Notes under the pieces: generated by a model
Databases searched by the model: none
Seen by the model: only the letters and a program-made list of their open reading frames with translations
Told to the model about the DNA's origin: nothing
Assembly (NCBI RefSeq): GCF_910592395.1
Contig: NC_088318.1
Location: 7,686,349-7,750,348, forward strand
Source of the DNA: Lineus longissimus
Taxonomy: Eukaryota > Nemertea > Pilidiophora > Heteronemertea > Lineidae
Direction: 5' to 3'
Length of the DNA: 64,000 nt
Position numbers and translations under genes: made by a program
In this document: positions 1 to 13,100 of the stretch, piece after piece
Layout of the letters: each line of letters starts with the position of its first letter
Numbering within the stretch: the stretch's first letter is position 1

Positions 1-1053
1 ATTGGCTGAACATCATATTATCACCTCAAGCGCTGTATAGTTAAATTGTTTTCCCCTATACTGCGCTGCTAGTCGCCTCGAAGACAAAGCGGGAAATTTA
101 AAAACGCGACGTAATACGTCGGATGGCTCAACCATGTGAACTTGCAAGACGTAAAATTACGTCGGATGGCGCTCAAAGTGTTAACCGATAAAACTATGAA
201 CTTGAAATTTAGTACACATGACTCCCTACATCATGTTACCTCGGACACCGAATTTTGATTTGATCTGATTCTCGCCTTGCCATCAGGAGGCCAAAACTAA
301 AAAAGGTAAAAAGTGCAATATCTCACTTTCGTGACTTGTTTTCGATGATATTTTTTTGGTAGGTACTCCAAGCAACGATACATCACATGTCATACCGACT
401 TTGGTTTGACCTATATACTATACATGTAGCATGTTTCTTAACCAGGATGAATTCCTAACCAACAAATATCTATGCGGTGAGCACAATGGCCATTGGCCGT
501 TTCATTTTTAATCTGGATGGGACCTCATTGATCATATTGCATTTAGACGAGAAAAATTTAAACCACATGTATCAGATTCAATTGGATCGCATTTAGCTTT
601 TTTTATGTCGTGTAAACAGTCCTAATGTCACCTCAAATGAAAGGGTCAGCAAGCTTTTGCTGGAGACACTCTTTACTTCGGAACACCTATCTCTAATGCT
701 CGGCGCCTGGCTAGAAGGTAGTTTGTACCCTATATTTAAGTAGCTGGCGGCTAACCAACTGACCATATCAGAAAGAGGTTACCAGTACACCTCAAACCTT
801 CGACCTCACATGGTGGACGCCTTGACCACTAACCGATCGTATATGGAGAAAGGGATGAGGCATATGATTGTATTTGATTAAATATTATCTTTGTGATATG
901 TTACTAAAGGACTACAATATGTGTATTTAAAAGGCCAAGTCAAAATTTGCTGTGTGTCTGAGTAGAATATTATGTTTTCTGCAATTGGTAAGCATTGTGG
1001 ATCCCCTCAAACACTAACAGGTGTTTGGTATCATATATTTTCTTTTGTTTCAG
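1..1053. other. OXA1L upstream intron sequence
   Basis: Non-coding sequence before the first visible OXA1L exon. It ends in a pyrimidine-rich tract and TTTCAG at 1048-1053, a good 3' splice acceptor. Apart from the repeat copy at 172-506 I recognise nothing; 507-1040 has no reading frame with a known domain. Confidence 0.6.
172..506 (+). repeat. Helentron-like family 2 repeat, 3' part
   Basis: Matches the family seen best at 7026-8749: the 'GCTATGAACTTGAAA' box, 'GACACCGAATTTTG', 'TGGTAGGTACTCC', and the 3' end GCGGTGAGCACAATGGCC followed by the hairpin GGCCATTGGCC and TTTCATT. The 5' end (GGCTCACCG) is not seen, so this copy is 5' truncated or starts before the window. No protein is encoded. 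Confidence 0.7.
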
Positions 1054-1197
1054 GTACTGTGATAGTGAGAATGTGTATGTTCCCTCTTGTTGTAAAATCT
1101 CAGAAAAATGCCGCTAAATTAAACAACAACATGCCGACAATGACACGACTTCAAGAGCGCTTCACAGAGGCTAGACAGTCAGGAAATCCGATGGAAG
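1054..1197 (+). CDS. OXA1L: OXA1L exon (first visible)
   Basis: Begins after TTTCAG with two bases of a split codon and ends at GAAG before GTGCGT, leaving phase 1. Encodes about 47 residues from [13 protein letters not shown] through the Arg/Glu-rich loop ending in GNPME, corresponding to the region after the first transmembrane helix of OXA1L. The frame runs open past the donor for only six codons. Confidence 0.9.
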
Positions 1198-4100
1198 GTG
1201 CGTATAAAGGACAGTGAGATAACTGTGAAGTATGGTTTTTATGCCCCTGACAAAAATTAGGCACACTCTGACATAGCCTGTGCGTCTGTTACTTATCAGA
1301 CAAACATCTTAGTTAGCCAGTTCCATTTTTGGGGGAGGGTTGGGGATGACATGGAGATAGTTCCTTTTGAAAACCAGCACGATATGATATTGAGTATTGT
1401 CATCACAGCAGCCATCTTGAATTTAGTTTCAGTCTATTTCAGTGATGATATCACTTAATGGTTGCTGATAAGAAAACTGCAATCCTCTTGAGGCCACTAT
1501 AAAAAGTAGAAAAATGTGGAGCCTCATAGGAGCCTTACAGCCTAGTGGTTAAACTACTAGCTTCCAGACTATAAGGCCTGGGACTGGGAGATCCTGGATT
1601 GTAGTATATCTGCCTGAACCGGCGTTGGTTCCATGACAGCTAAAATCCATGGCTTTCTATCTAGCAAGTTTGTTTGAGGCTCAAGAGAGGAGATCAGTGG
1701 CATAGTGGTTAGAGTGCCGGACTCATAATCAGGAGGTCGCAGGATTATTCTCTGAATTATCATCGCTGTTTTGTCTTTTTGCTCTTGAGCAAGGCACTTT
1801 ACCCTACTTGCTTCTCAACACCCAGCAGTAAATGGGTACTTAACTGGCAAACGGATATGGCGAACTATGAATATTAGTCTTCAGCGCTGTTACAGGGCTT
1901 GCCCTTTATAATATAAGGCACGCATGCGCCATCACACACCTAAAATGACAAGAAGGCGCGCAATAACACTTGCACCTTGCAAAAAAACTATTTAAAATTT
2001 CTCTCGCGTCCAACTTTTGTCACGTGACTACTCGAGTACAATTGCGGAGAGCAAAGCCAAAATAAACCCACCAAAATAGATTGGTGTTTTGTTGTCTTTT
2101 GACATATAACCGCCCGATTCCATGTTTCATTCTTCATATGGGCTGTAATCATCCCTGACTGATTCATTCTAAGACCTTTATGACCCATTGTAGTCACAGG
2201 CTGGCATATTTTTTGCATTTATATCCTGATGAAAAGATTACAAATACACATGCCACTACATGCATTGGTCGATGATTTGTGTTCAGGTCATGTAGGTTCG
2301 CGCTTTCTGAATGGCTCAGATCGGTGTGACAGCACAGACTTTTGCCATATTTTGGGTTGTTGATAAACATCAACATGTGGGTAAGTGATACATAGCCAAG
2401 TTACAATATTTATTTATTATTTTTTGTGGAATAAATTGTGCACCAAAAGAAGAGCTTGGATCATGAATATACTGGCGAATCACTACGGGTAATAATTTGA
2501 GGGGCTTTGAACTACAGAAAACAGTTTGATTTAGGGCTATATAAGTCGCACAATTTTTATTGCCAATATGACATAGATAAATGAGGACTGTCAGATGAGA
2601 CAAAAAGCTGTGGTGCCTTGTACCAGAGTGTATGCCTGGGCAAGTGAAAGATCCCATATTGGTGCACTGTTTTCTATACTGGACGCCATACCTCCAGCAA
2701 AAATCCTATAGGCTTATCACGCCATAATACTGATACCATGGGCTGTGATCTCTTGTAAATAGCAATTGTGATCCAGCAGTCGAACCTGTTGTAGGTTTCA
2801 TATGTATAGTTTGGCATGATCATGACATGTAAGAGCTCCATAGCCTAGTGGTTAACATGCAATAGGGCCCAGGTTGAATCCCGGGGAGAAACATCCTGAG
2901 ATACAAGTTTTTTCGATTCTCATACCTCTTATACAAAACCCTGAGAAAAACCAGTACAATCCGCTGGGAAGGGTGGCTGTTCCGATTACCTTACACACCT
3001 TGAATACTTTATTTTCCGCTTTGCGGTATGATACAATAAACACGTTCCTAACGTTTTGATTCTTCAGCCTACATTGATTTTATGCTGTTGAAGTGTTTTT
3101 GTGTATCTATTTGAAATGAAACAAACTTGCAGCGGGGGACGTGCAATTCAACAAAGAGCCTTCGATTAGTCGAACTTAAAAGCGGAGTTCGCTTGGCTAG
3201 TGGAACAGCCTACTGTCGGTAAAAATGTACCTACATTGTACTTAAAGGGAACTGACACCGCCCAGCGGTTTAGCCAACTTTTCGACTTTCGCCGCCCGAG
3301 AAAGTCAAACTTCCAACTTCCTATTCGAGTTCAGATTTGTAGCTCCCCCCCCCCCCCCAGTGACGAGCATGCGCAGTTCAATTTGTTATTATTGAGAATC
3401 ATGTCGAAAGTTTGCGTAATGGGGCGACCAAAAAAGGTCTCAAAAGCCAATCAGCGGCTATGGATTTCGCGTGAGACGCTCGCGATATGGAAAGTAATAC
3501 GGAAGGAGTTGAATTTGAAGACAAATGATGAAGTTGCCCAACATTTGGCTGACTTGTACTCCGAGAAATTGATATTGATTTTGGCGCGGGAAGAGCATTG
3601 TGCATGTTGCTCGTGCCAAGTCGCCTTTTAATACAGAGCGACGCTCTCATTAGGCGCTTTTTTTGTGAGGGAATGGATTTCATCTGGAGTTTGAAATATC
3701 GTGAGGTTGAGTATATTGAAAATCACTGATTATGTCAGGATGGGGTTGAACCTGGGATTGTAGTTCTGGATGAACTGATGCCGCTTTCAAGGAACTAAAA
3801 TTCCTGGGTCTTCAGAATCCTTTAGATGAGACTTAACACTGACATTCTCTGAACCTGAGTGCCTATGCCAGGGCAGGCAAAGATCCCACACAGGTGGTTA
3901 ATGTATAACCTGATGTAGACTGATTCGTATCGACAAAGGTCCATAAATGAACCATGAAGCCTAAAATGATGATCATCATGATAACGATGTTATTAACTTG
4001 TTACGCTATTACCGTTGCGATGCGGCCGACTTCAGAGAAACAAGAGAGAAATAACGCATATTGTTCTGATATCAGTTTATATATACTAGCCGTCTATGTT

Positions 4101-7068
4101 AAATATTTACATGCAATACAGCGTCGGAATCCAAGCGTTGACTCCCAGCTATGGTCTGGGACCGGTGCATTGGATCCGGGTAATATATTTACAAAATACG
4201 ATTAAAACATGCATTAAAGGTAAAACTGGTAATTTCTTATATCCTACAATTCCGGCTTACCTTGCCGCTCGATGGAGATACGTTTACTTGCGTTTTCGGA
4301 TTAAAATGGCGAAGATAAATGAAAGAAATAGAATTCAGTAGATTTTCTTGCTTCGGATTATTCTTGAGAGTCGCCCCGAAGCATTGTGTGTTTCAGGTTT
4401 TATATTTCGCACCACACAAGATATCGCTATGCCAAACCCAATCCAGGGTCGCAATTTGTCGAGCCCACAAAATCCATGTGCTCAACAAAGAAGAAATGCC
4501 CCCTAGCAACTACGGTTGCAGACGGACAGGCTTACGAGGTCCCAAAAACTAATAAGGACAACTTATTGCATGGAAACCAGATTAAATATCAGTCACATAG
4601 AATAAATAAAAGTGACTGGAATCGCGGTTAAACGCACAACTAGGGTTATTAACAGAATTATTATAAATTGACGATCTCAGTCAACGCGGATGGATATTCT
4701 TAGCAACCGCGTAAATGGGACACAACACGATCACATGATAATGGCTGACTTGCCGTGCCATGTCAACAAGACTCTATCAGAAGCGCTTCAAGAAGGGAAT
4801 ATGAAGTAAACACGCGATAACATGCGATGAAACCGATGCACACTGACAATGAAAAGATGGCGAAGCTAAATTAGAACGTGGTAAGCAGTGACAACAGCTG
4901 TCATGCCGGAAATCGAGAGTCAAATGTGCTGACGCAAACAACGAAAGTTATGTACAGAGAATGCTGTACATTATATACACAATAATACATTGGCCAAAAT
5001 GCCAAATCACCATAAACTGATATGAATAGGCAATGGTCAAATTCAATAGCCAAATTCAACAGCTGTTATGTTGAACACATCATTCGGCCAAATATACTCA
5101 AAAAGCGGAAAATCCTTTCAACATGGCCAAGTTAATCAGTTTTTGCATGATTTCACCAAAGTCAATAAATGATCAGGTAGACTTTGCAATTAATAATATA
5201 TGATAAATATATTATCTGTTAGCAAGGCAAATGGCAAGAAAAAAATTGCTTCTCTCAATGTCTTTCTGACCAATTGTTTGCATTTTGCAAAAGGTATTTG
5301 TTTTACTGATAATTACCAGTAATTAAAAAAAAAAATTATGTTCTATTTAATTACTTGATGCGTTATCATGTAGTAGACTGTTATAGGTACATATTGGGTT
5401 ATTCAGAAAAAACTGCCTGTCTTTTAAAGTTGTACATCTGAGAGTTAGATGCAGAGAAGGTATCTAAAATTGCTGCACATCTAGGATTAACTACATTTGT
5501 TGTACTATAGATATTTCTTGTATTCAGCTCTTTAGCTATTCTATGTTTTACATGGATGGCCATTAATCTTGTAAGACATGTCATCATCAGAATGTACGTT
5601 GTTGTCCAAAATGTTGTCATCATGAGAAAGCATGCAATATCAACGGCTTGATCACCACACAATGTGTTAAACCCAATAAAAGAGCCATTGCCGCCCTTTA
5701 CCACCATGACGACAGTAGTCGTAGTTTCACCTATCATAAAACCCCGTGTTTTTTCAAGACCCGCGTCTTCGCCGTGTGTCAAAAAACCCGGGGCGCACTT
5801 ACACCTATCACAATGGTGTTGGATAATGGTTAATAGCCCCGGCGACAGGTGCGCTGTAGGTAGGGAGCTCTCCTGTGTTTCTTTCCCGTTCGAGGGGAAT
5901 TTCGCATGTGCAATACCGAGGCAACTACACCACGCCATCTGTCGCCGGATCTCAGAACTTGCAATTGCCGTGTCTATTCAGATTCCACCTATCCAAAAAC
6001 CTGTGTTGAACACTGGTCTAAATTAGCCCCCGATTAGCCCCATCGAGCTCGATGGGGCTAATAGACACGGGGATTTGACACACGGGTCTATTTAGACCCG
6101 GCAATTCATAGGTGTTTGTGCAAAAGACACGGGGATTTGATAGGTGGAAGTACGACTAGTGTCCTTTAAAACGGCTGGAATATCCAACTGTGGAATCCCT
6201 GGCTACGTCATCGTATTTATATCATTAAGCGAATGCACTGGGCTATCCAAATATGGAATAAAATATGCGTGTCTCTATTCTTGATGTCGGGGAATCACAG
6301 CGGGAAGTCACAATGGGGAATCCCAGGATTGCGGGCCTTGCGTTTCTGTGCAGCAAGATCACCACTAGCATCTTTCTATAGCAATCAAGTGAGTTTGGCA
6401 AGAAACTTATGATGATTGGATCAAATTATTCACAAATTCGATGACTTTGATGATGATTTAGGACCTCTTGATAATGGGGAATCTGATATCAATGTCCAGG
6501 TCACAATGTCACATGTCAAGGTCAAAGTTGACCCCCCAGCAAAATGTTGGCATATCTGAATTATTTAGATTATTAGCTTGTAATACATGGTTTTGAATTC
6601 CAACAATGCATAAGGATCATTGAAAAATAATGTCTGAATTTGTGAAATCCTCAAAAAAATAGGCGGTTACAGATGGAAAGTGCAAAGAGAATAGGTGGCT
6701 CTGTTGGGTTAATTTGACTCATTTTGGATGGCAATTGTTAAATGAGACATTATTGGTGATATTCTCTGTGTTTATGACCCGATATTGTTGCTAAAATCTT
6801 AGTTGCTCATCATCATTCCATCATTGACATCATCATTCCTAAATATTTGTAAATAATGGTGTTCAGTTTTCAAAAAAGGTTCCAGTAAATGCGGAATGTC
6901 ATTTTACGAAATGTATGGATATCATTCTGGACTCGACATGTACGGTCTACGTTATATGAATCACAAATAGGCAATAGATACTAATTATGAATACGGAAAA
7001 TAAAGATCTTTTCCAAGTTCTTTTTGGCTCACCGTAAGGGGAGTCTATATGATAGCGCTGTGTCCGTT

Positions 7069-7121
<53 letters not shown>

Positions 7122-10100
7122 ATCCTAACAGTGGCACGTTTCTTAACTGCTAGGGCTATGAACTTGAAACTTTGTACACAGAATGCCCTAGGTCAGCTGA
7201 CCTTTGACACTGATTTTCGGTCCGATCTGATTCTCTGTTTGGCCACCAGGGGGCCAAATGTGGATATCTAAAAAGTGTGATATCTCGCTTATTAGTGACT
7301 TGTTTTCGATAAAACTTTTGTTGTAGGTACTCATAGCAAATATACATTTTATAATGTACGGGTTTTTAATTTGACCTTGTTTTCAAGGTCACAGAGGTCA
7401 TATGGCGTAAATTGGCCATTAGAGTGTAAACTATGGCACGTTTCTTAACCACTAAAGCTATGAACTTGAAACTTGGTACATATAACCCCCTATATCACAT
7501 AGCCTCTGGTGCTGAATTTTGGTTCGATCTGATTCCTAACTTTGCCACCAGGGGGCCAAAAGTGGAAATCTAAAAAGTGTGATATCTCGCTTATAAGTGA
7601 CTTGTTTTCGATAAAACTTTTGTTGTAGGTACTCATAGCAAATATACATTTTATATTTTACGGGTTTTCAATTTGACCTACTTTTCAAGGTCACAGAGGT
7701 CATATGGCGTAAATTGGCCATTAGAGTGTAAACTATGGCACGTTTCTTAACCACTAAAGCTATGAACTTGAAACTTGGTACATATAACCCCCTATATCAC
7801 ATAGCCTCTGGTGCTGAATTTTGGTTCGATCTGATTCCTAACTTTGCCACCAGGGGGCCAAAAGTGGAAATCTAAAAAGTGTGATATCTCGCTTATAAGT
7901 GACTTGTTTTCGATAAAATTTTTATGGTAGGTACTGTTAGGAAGAATACATCACATGTTATACGGGTTTTCAATTTGACCTACTTTTCAAGGTCACAGAA
8001 GTCATATGGCGTAAATTGGCTGTTAGAGTGTAAACTATGGCACGTTTCTTAACCAGTAAAGCTATGAACTTGAAACTTGGTGCATATAACCCCCTACATC
8101 AGATAACGTCTGATGTCGAATTTTGGCCTGATCTGATTCTTTATTCGGCCACCAGGGGGCCATAACGGAAAAAGGAAGAAGTGCAATATCTTGCTTATTT
8201 GAGTGAATTGTTTTCGATAAAATTTTATGGCAGGGACTCCTAGCAAGGATACATCACATTTCCTATGATTTTTGGATTTGACCTCCTTTTCTATGTCACA
8301 GAGGTCAAATGGCGTAAATTGACCGTTTGAGTGTAACTATGGCACGTTTCTTAACTGCTAAAGCTATGAACTTAAAAGTTGGTATATGTAACCCCCTACA
8401 TCAGATAATCTCTGACACCGAATTTTGGCCTGATCTGATTCTTGATTTGGCCACCAGGGGGTCAAAACTGAAAAAGTAGGACGTGCAATATCTCGCTTAT
8501 TAATGACTTTTTTTCGATGAATTTTTTATTGCAGGGACTCTTAGCAATCACACGATATTGATCATGTTGATGTCATAGACAATTATTGGTTGGATCATAA
8601 ACTGCCCTGTCTTATTACTTGACATCAATACACATCTAAAAAAAGTCTTCATGCCTGATTGTGTTCACCATATTCACCTCTAAACTAAGCATGATCCTGC
8701 CTACTAAAAGATGTATACGGTGAGCATAATGGCCCCTGGCCGTTTCATTTCAAGGTATTAACACATGACTCATCTCTCAAGTTCCTAAGTGCTCAAACAT
8801 ATCGATGATAATAATAATAGTAATGATAATAATAAATACCGGATATTATAGTGCCTTGTACAAGCTAAGCATGCTCCAAGGCACTTTACAATGGAGTTAG
8901 AAGCAAATATTTGGATTTAAAACAGTTTGACAGTGGTAAAACAGATTGATTAAAAAATTGAGTCTCTAAAACATAGATGGCACATTCAGAATATAAGTCT
9001 ATGTAGCTACCAACTAAAGGCTTCGCGGAACAAATGGGTTTTAAGTGATTGTCTGAAAGTTGACACACGCTCTAAGTCCTTCATGGCATCTGGAATCGCA
9101 TTAAAAAGTCTTGGTCCACTGACTCGAAATGATCGGTCTCCATTGTTCGTTTTGGTCCTTGGGACCATAAGTCTTGTTTTAGCTGACGATCTTAGTGACC
9201 GAGCTGGTGTACAGGACCTTATCATATCACGCAAGTAAAAGCTTGAAAAACCATTAGGATAATTTTGTATTTGATACGAAACCTCACCGGCAACCAGTGC
9301 AGCTGCTCCAAGACCGGAGTAATATGTTCTCTGCGTTTGGTACGCGTGATTATTCTGGCAGCCATATTCTGAACACGTTGGAGTCTGCCAATTGTTGCAT
9401 CTGGGAGACCATAAAAGAGCGAATTACAGTAGTCCAACCTGGATGTAACCAAACCATGCACAAGAAAGCGACATGCATCTTCTATCAAGCAGCGACGGAT
9501 TCTACCCACGTTGCGCAATTGCATATAGCAACATCTTGTAACACTGTTAATGTGAGCTTACATAGACAATGTCATGTCACTGCCAGCCAATCATGTTTCT
9601 TGTCACGTTATTTGCCTGATCTGCTATAAAACAAACAAACACATGTGGGCTTATATTCTTGAGGTTAAGAGTTCAATGTGTTTTTGTTGCGTTTTTAATG
9701 TATGGGTCATAGTGTTAAGATTTATGTGTTCTTGCTTGTGTTCATGATCACCCCTCGGATTATTTCAGCTGCAAAGTGTGGTCAGGAATTAATGGACTTC
9801 ATGAAGAGAAATGAAATCAACCCTCTCAAGAACTTTTTAGTGCCACTGGCACAGGTTAGTTAATTATCAATATCAAATCAAAATAACTTTATTGTTTCTT
9901 CTTTATTGTGCCAAGACCTTGTGCTCGAGAGCATTCAAGCCGGAGAAAATTATCGAGTGCAATCTGGATGACGAGGATTAGCCATGAGTGCAGTTTTTTT
10001 ATTTATCATACACCACAGATCCTCAGAAAAATCCAGAAAATGACGATTATTAGGTGACTTTTGCCATTTTTTTACCAAAAATCTCTCGTGATGCAATACG

Positions 10101-13100
10101 TCTAGTCGGAGGGTAACTTTTGAGCTGACGATGGTCTAACGACGTCATGCCTCACAAAATCATGGACTGGGCGAATTTCAACGTTATTTCAAGGTTACAA
10201 GGAAAAAGTTGCAAGTCTGCATCACACGAGAATGCATGGGCAGATCACCCTTCTGGGTCATGCGATATTTGTTTCAGGCGTTTTCGTACATTTTGCTTCG
10301 AAATATACGGTTGAATGTTAAGAAGAGTTCCGATCACTTTCTTATATCGTAAAAGACTGTCCCTGGTTCACCTTCCGTGATCTTGGAAGAATTTGAATGG
10401 ACCTTCCTGGGAGAATTTTGGTTTCCTTTGATTTGTCTATCAGATCAATGCACTTAGGGTATATGAATAATAATATGATAAAGTTGTTTACCACTCTGGT
10501 GGACAGCGTTAGCAAAAGGGTTAAATGAATATGTCCTGCAGGTAGATGCACAAACCGGTACAACTCTTTAGTTTGATCTAGTGATAGACAGATTAGTAGA
10601 AGTTTTAACAGCAGTTTTTAAACTTCGTAGTCATGAGAGTTTCTTTTAACTTCAGATGCCTGTCTTTATATCTGTGTTTGTGGGAATGAGACAGATGGCC
10701 AACCTGCCTGTACCCAGTCTCAAAGAGGGAGGTCTATTTTGGTTCACAGATCTGACTTGTACTGATCCTTACTTTGCCCTGCCTGCTTTAACTGCATTGA
10801 CCTTCTACCTGACCATTGAGGTGAGTGTTTCGTTCTGCTAGCTCTAAAGGAGCCACAGATTTCAGTTGGAAAAAAATTCTAATCTCTTATGGACACACAT
10901 CCTCAAAAAGTAACTTGGCCTATATGACATTGTCCTGGAAACTGCAATGGGGGAAGGATTCCAGAGTTGGCCTTTTTAATTGTTAGCTCAGCTGACAAAG
11001 TTAGCGGAGCTATAGCTATTCAAGTGGTGTCCGTCCTTCCATCCATCCATCCAATGATCCATGGACAAATTTGGGCATTTTGTAATTGTCACCATAAGAC
11101 CTTGGCACTTGTAATCTGGTCATCAGGTAGAACAGCCCATGATATGCTGCTGATAGAAAATTTAGCACGTTTCGACTAAAATTCTTCCACCAGGGGGCAA
11201 AAGGCATAAATTACGAAGACATTTTTTGTTGCTTTTGAGGATGTCTGTATGCAAGTAGGTTTTGATATAAAATTGAAATAGTTTTGATTGATATTACCAG
11301 TTGCGTTACTGAGCAAAAATCTGCGTTGACCTAGTTTTAACTTGATTTTAATTTCCCACTCTTTTAACTCCGAAGGTTATGGGGTTATGGTATATCACAT
11401 TTCCTTTTTTTGATTTGTCTGGCAGCCATCTTGGAAATCATATTTTGCCATTTTAAAGCCTTTGGCTGTACCTAGAGTGACTCAGCGGTTGGGGTATCTA
11501 ATAAGTCTCAATTATATATCACCCAGGTTTTCGATTTGACCTACTCTTCAGGATCATTGGGCTCAAGCTCTTAAATTTCGCTAATAAGAAGCATGTTTTG
11601 TCATTTGTCCAAGAGTCTTTTTTATATGGTATACATAATATGCGTGTTATAGGCAGATCAACATGTTAAGAAAATTTAAGTTGAAAGAGAACTACATGTA
11701 CCAAGTGCTTTCCATGTTATTACATTGTATCCATGTATTTCAGCTGAGTGCCTGGCCCTTGGACCTCTTGTTATTCATTGTTTTTGCTAAGGATTTTCAT
11801 TTGCACAAAATACAGTAGAACCTCCCTTAGCAGACACCTCTGCCAGGCGGACACCTCTACATTAACGGACACGTCCGGCCAGTCCTGATTTTTTTCTAAG
11901 TCATTTCCAATAACAAAAACCTCTGTACGGCGGACACCTCTCTATTCCAAATTGCGGACAGGGCGATAGCCAATTTTTGGTCCAATTCCCTCCCAAATAC
12001 GGACAGTAGGCAAAAACAATGGTTTCCCACGTGCACTTGGAGAGTCAAGTAGGCCCGACAGGTGTGATATTTGCGTAATTAATCAACGTAATTACCCCAT
12101 GGCATTGTGTTTTTGTATCCTAATTAAGCCCCGGCATTTGTTTACTCATCTTTTCAACTAATCACATAGGCCTATTGTGTCAACGGACACTCATAAATCC
12201 ACGCGGTTTTGTCAGTGTTGCGGAGAATATGCGTTAGTAGAGAAATTAGAAAAAAATAATTATTAATCAAAGGTGGCTGATGGATGGAAATTATGGTATT
12301 TTTTCACACATTATGACATGTCGAGGAGATTTTGCAATCAAAGGGGCACCTTTTATTAGAGAGATTATTCACGCTCTGAGTTCCAAAGTAGCTCACGTCA
12401 TTCAACGCAACATCACAAGCAAATACCGATCAGCCAACAGGTTTAAAGTTTCTACGCTAGATGTCGACACAGAGAAAACCAAGACCTGCAAGGCGGGAAC
12501 TTCAAATCCACCTATCGGACGATTTGGCATAACCTCTCTATTGCGGACACCTCTCTATTGCGGACACCTGGGCCCAGTCCCATGGGTGTCCACAATAGAG
12601 AGGTTGTACTGTAGATGAAACTATTTCATATTATGAAACAGCAGACGTTTTTAGTATTTTGGTTAATGATTCCAAAATGATACAGCAATCCTGATAATAA
12701 CTCTATGGTTTGCATCTTATGGTCAGATATGACCATAAGTTGCAATTTGAGTTCAGTAGTTTTCTGATTACAAATGCTATTTGTTGTCTTTTAATTTTCA
12801 GTTGGGTGTTGATGGTGTGCGTGCTGGCAGTGCGGGTAATACAATGAAATACGTCATGCGAGCAATGCCCTTACTTATGTTCCCATTCATCATGAAGTTT
12901 CCTGCTGTAAGTCACATTACACTTGTCTTCTGGTCATGGTAAACTAAACACTAGTGTTATGTCTTTTGAAGTCACAGTAGAACCTCTCTATTAAGCCACT
13001 CTTGGAACTCATAAGTATTGTCCTTACTAGAGAGATCAAAGTGAATGGAAACGTCAAAGTGGGTTGACTTCTGTACTGTTAAATTGTATATTGCTGATTT

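Larger units (their letters stand above)
7026..8749 (+). mobile_element. Helentron-like family 2 element with internal tandem array
   Basis: Starts TTGGCTCACCGTA after a T run and ends ATACGGTGAGCATAATGG, then a GGCCCCTGGCC hairpin and GTTTCATT. The 5' GCTCACCG is the reverse complement of CGGTGAGC, which lies about 30 bases inside the 3' end: an asymmetric terminal inverted repeat followed by a 3' hairpin, the layout known for Helentrons and their non-autonomous derivatives. Between them are a GTC microsatellite and nearly five copies of a 302-bp unit. No protein. Classification is inference from end structure. Confidence 0.7.
1198..9768 (+). other. OXA1L intron (8.6 kb) between first two visible exons
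   Basis: Contains two or three SINE-like stretches (about 1.53-3.05 kb), a possible small frame at 3401-3631, a palindromic MITE (5715-6160), a tandem-bearing Helentron-like element (7026-8749) and a CR1/L2-type LINE fragment (8806-9620). I see nothing recognisable in 3632-5714 or 6161-7025. Confidence 0.75.

Noticed and set aside
1697-1760. tRNA gene
   Set aside because: A- and B-box-like sequence is present, but the acceptor stem cannot be closed and a SINE body follows.
5399-5938. 179-codon minus-strand frame
   Set aside because: No known motif, odd composition, and it overlaps the left arm of the foldback MITE. Taken as chance.
7131-8570. CRISPR-like regular repeats
   Set aside because: 302-bp units with no unique spacers in a eukaryotic intron. 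An ordinary tandem array within a mobile element.
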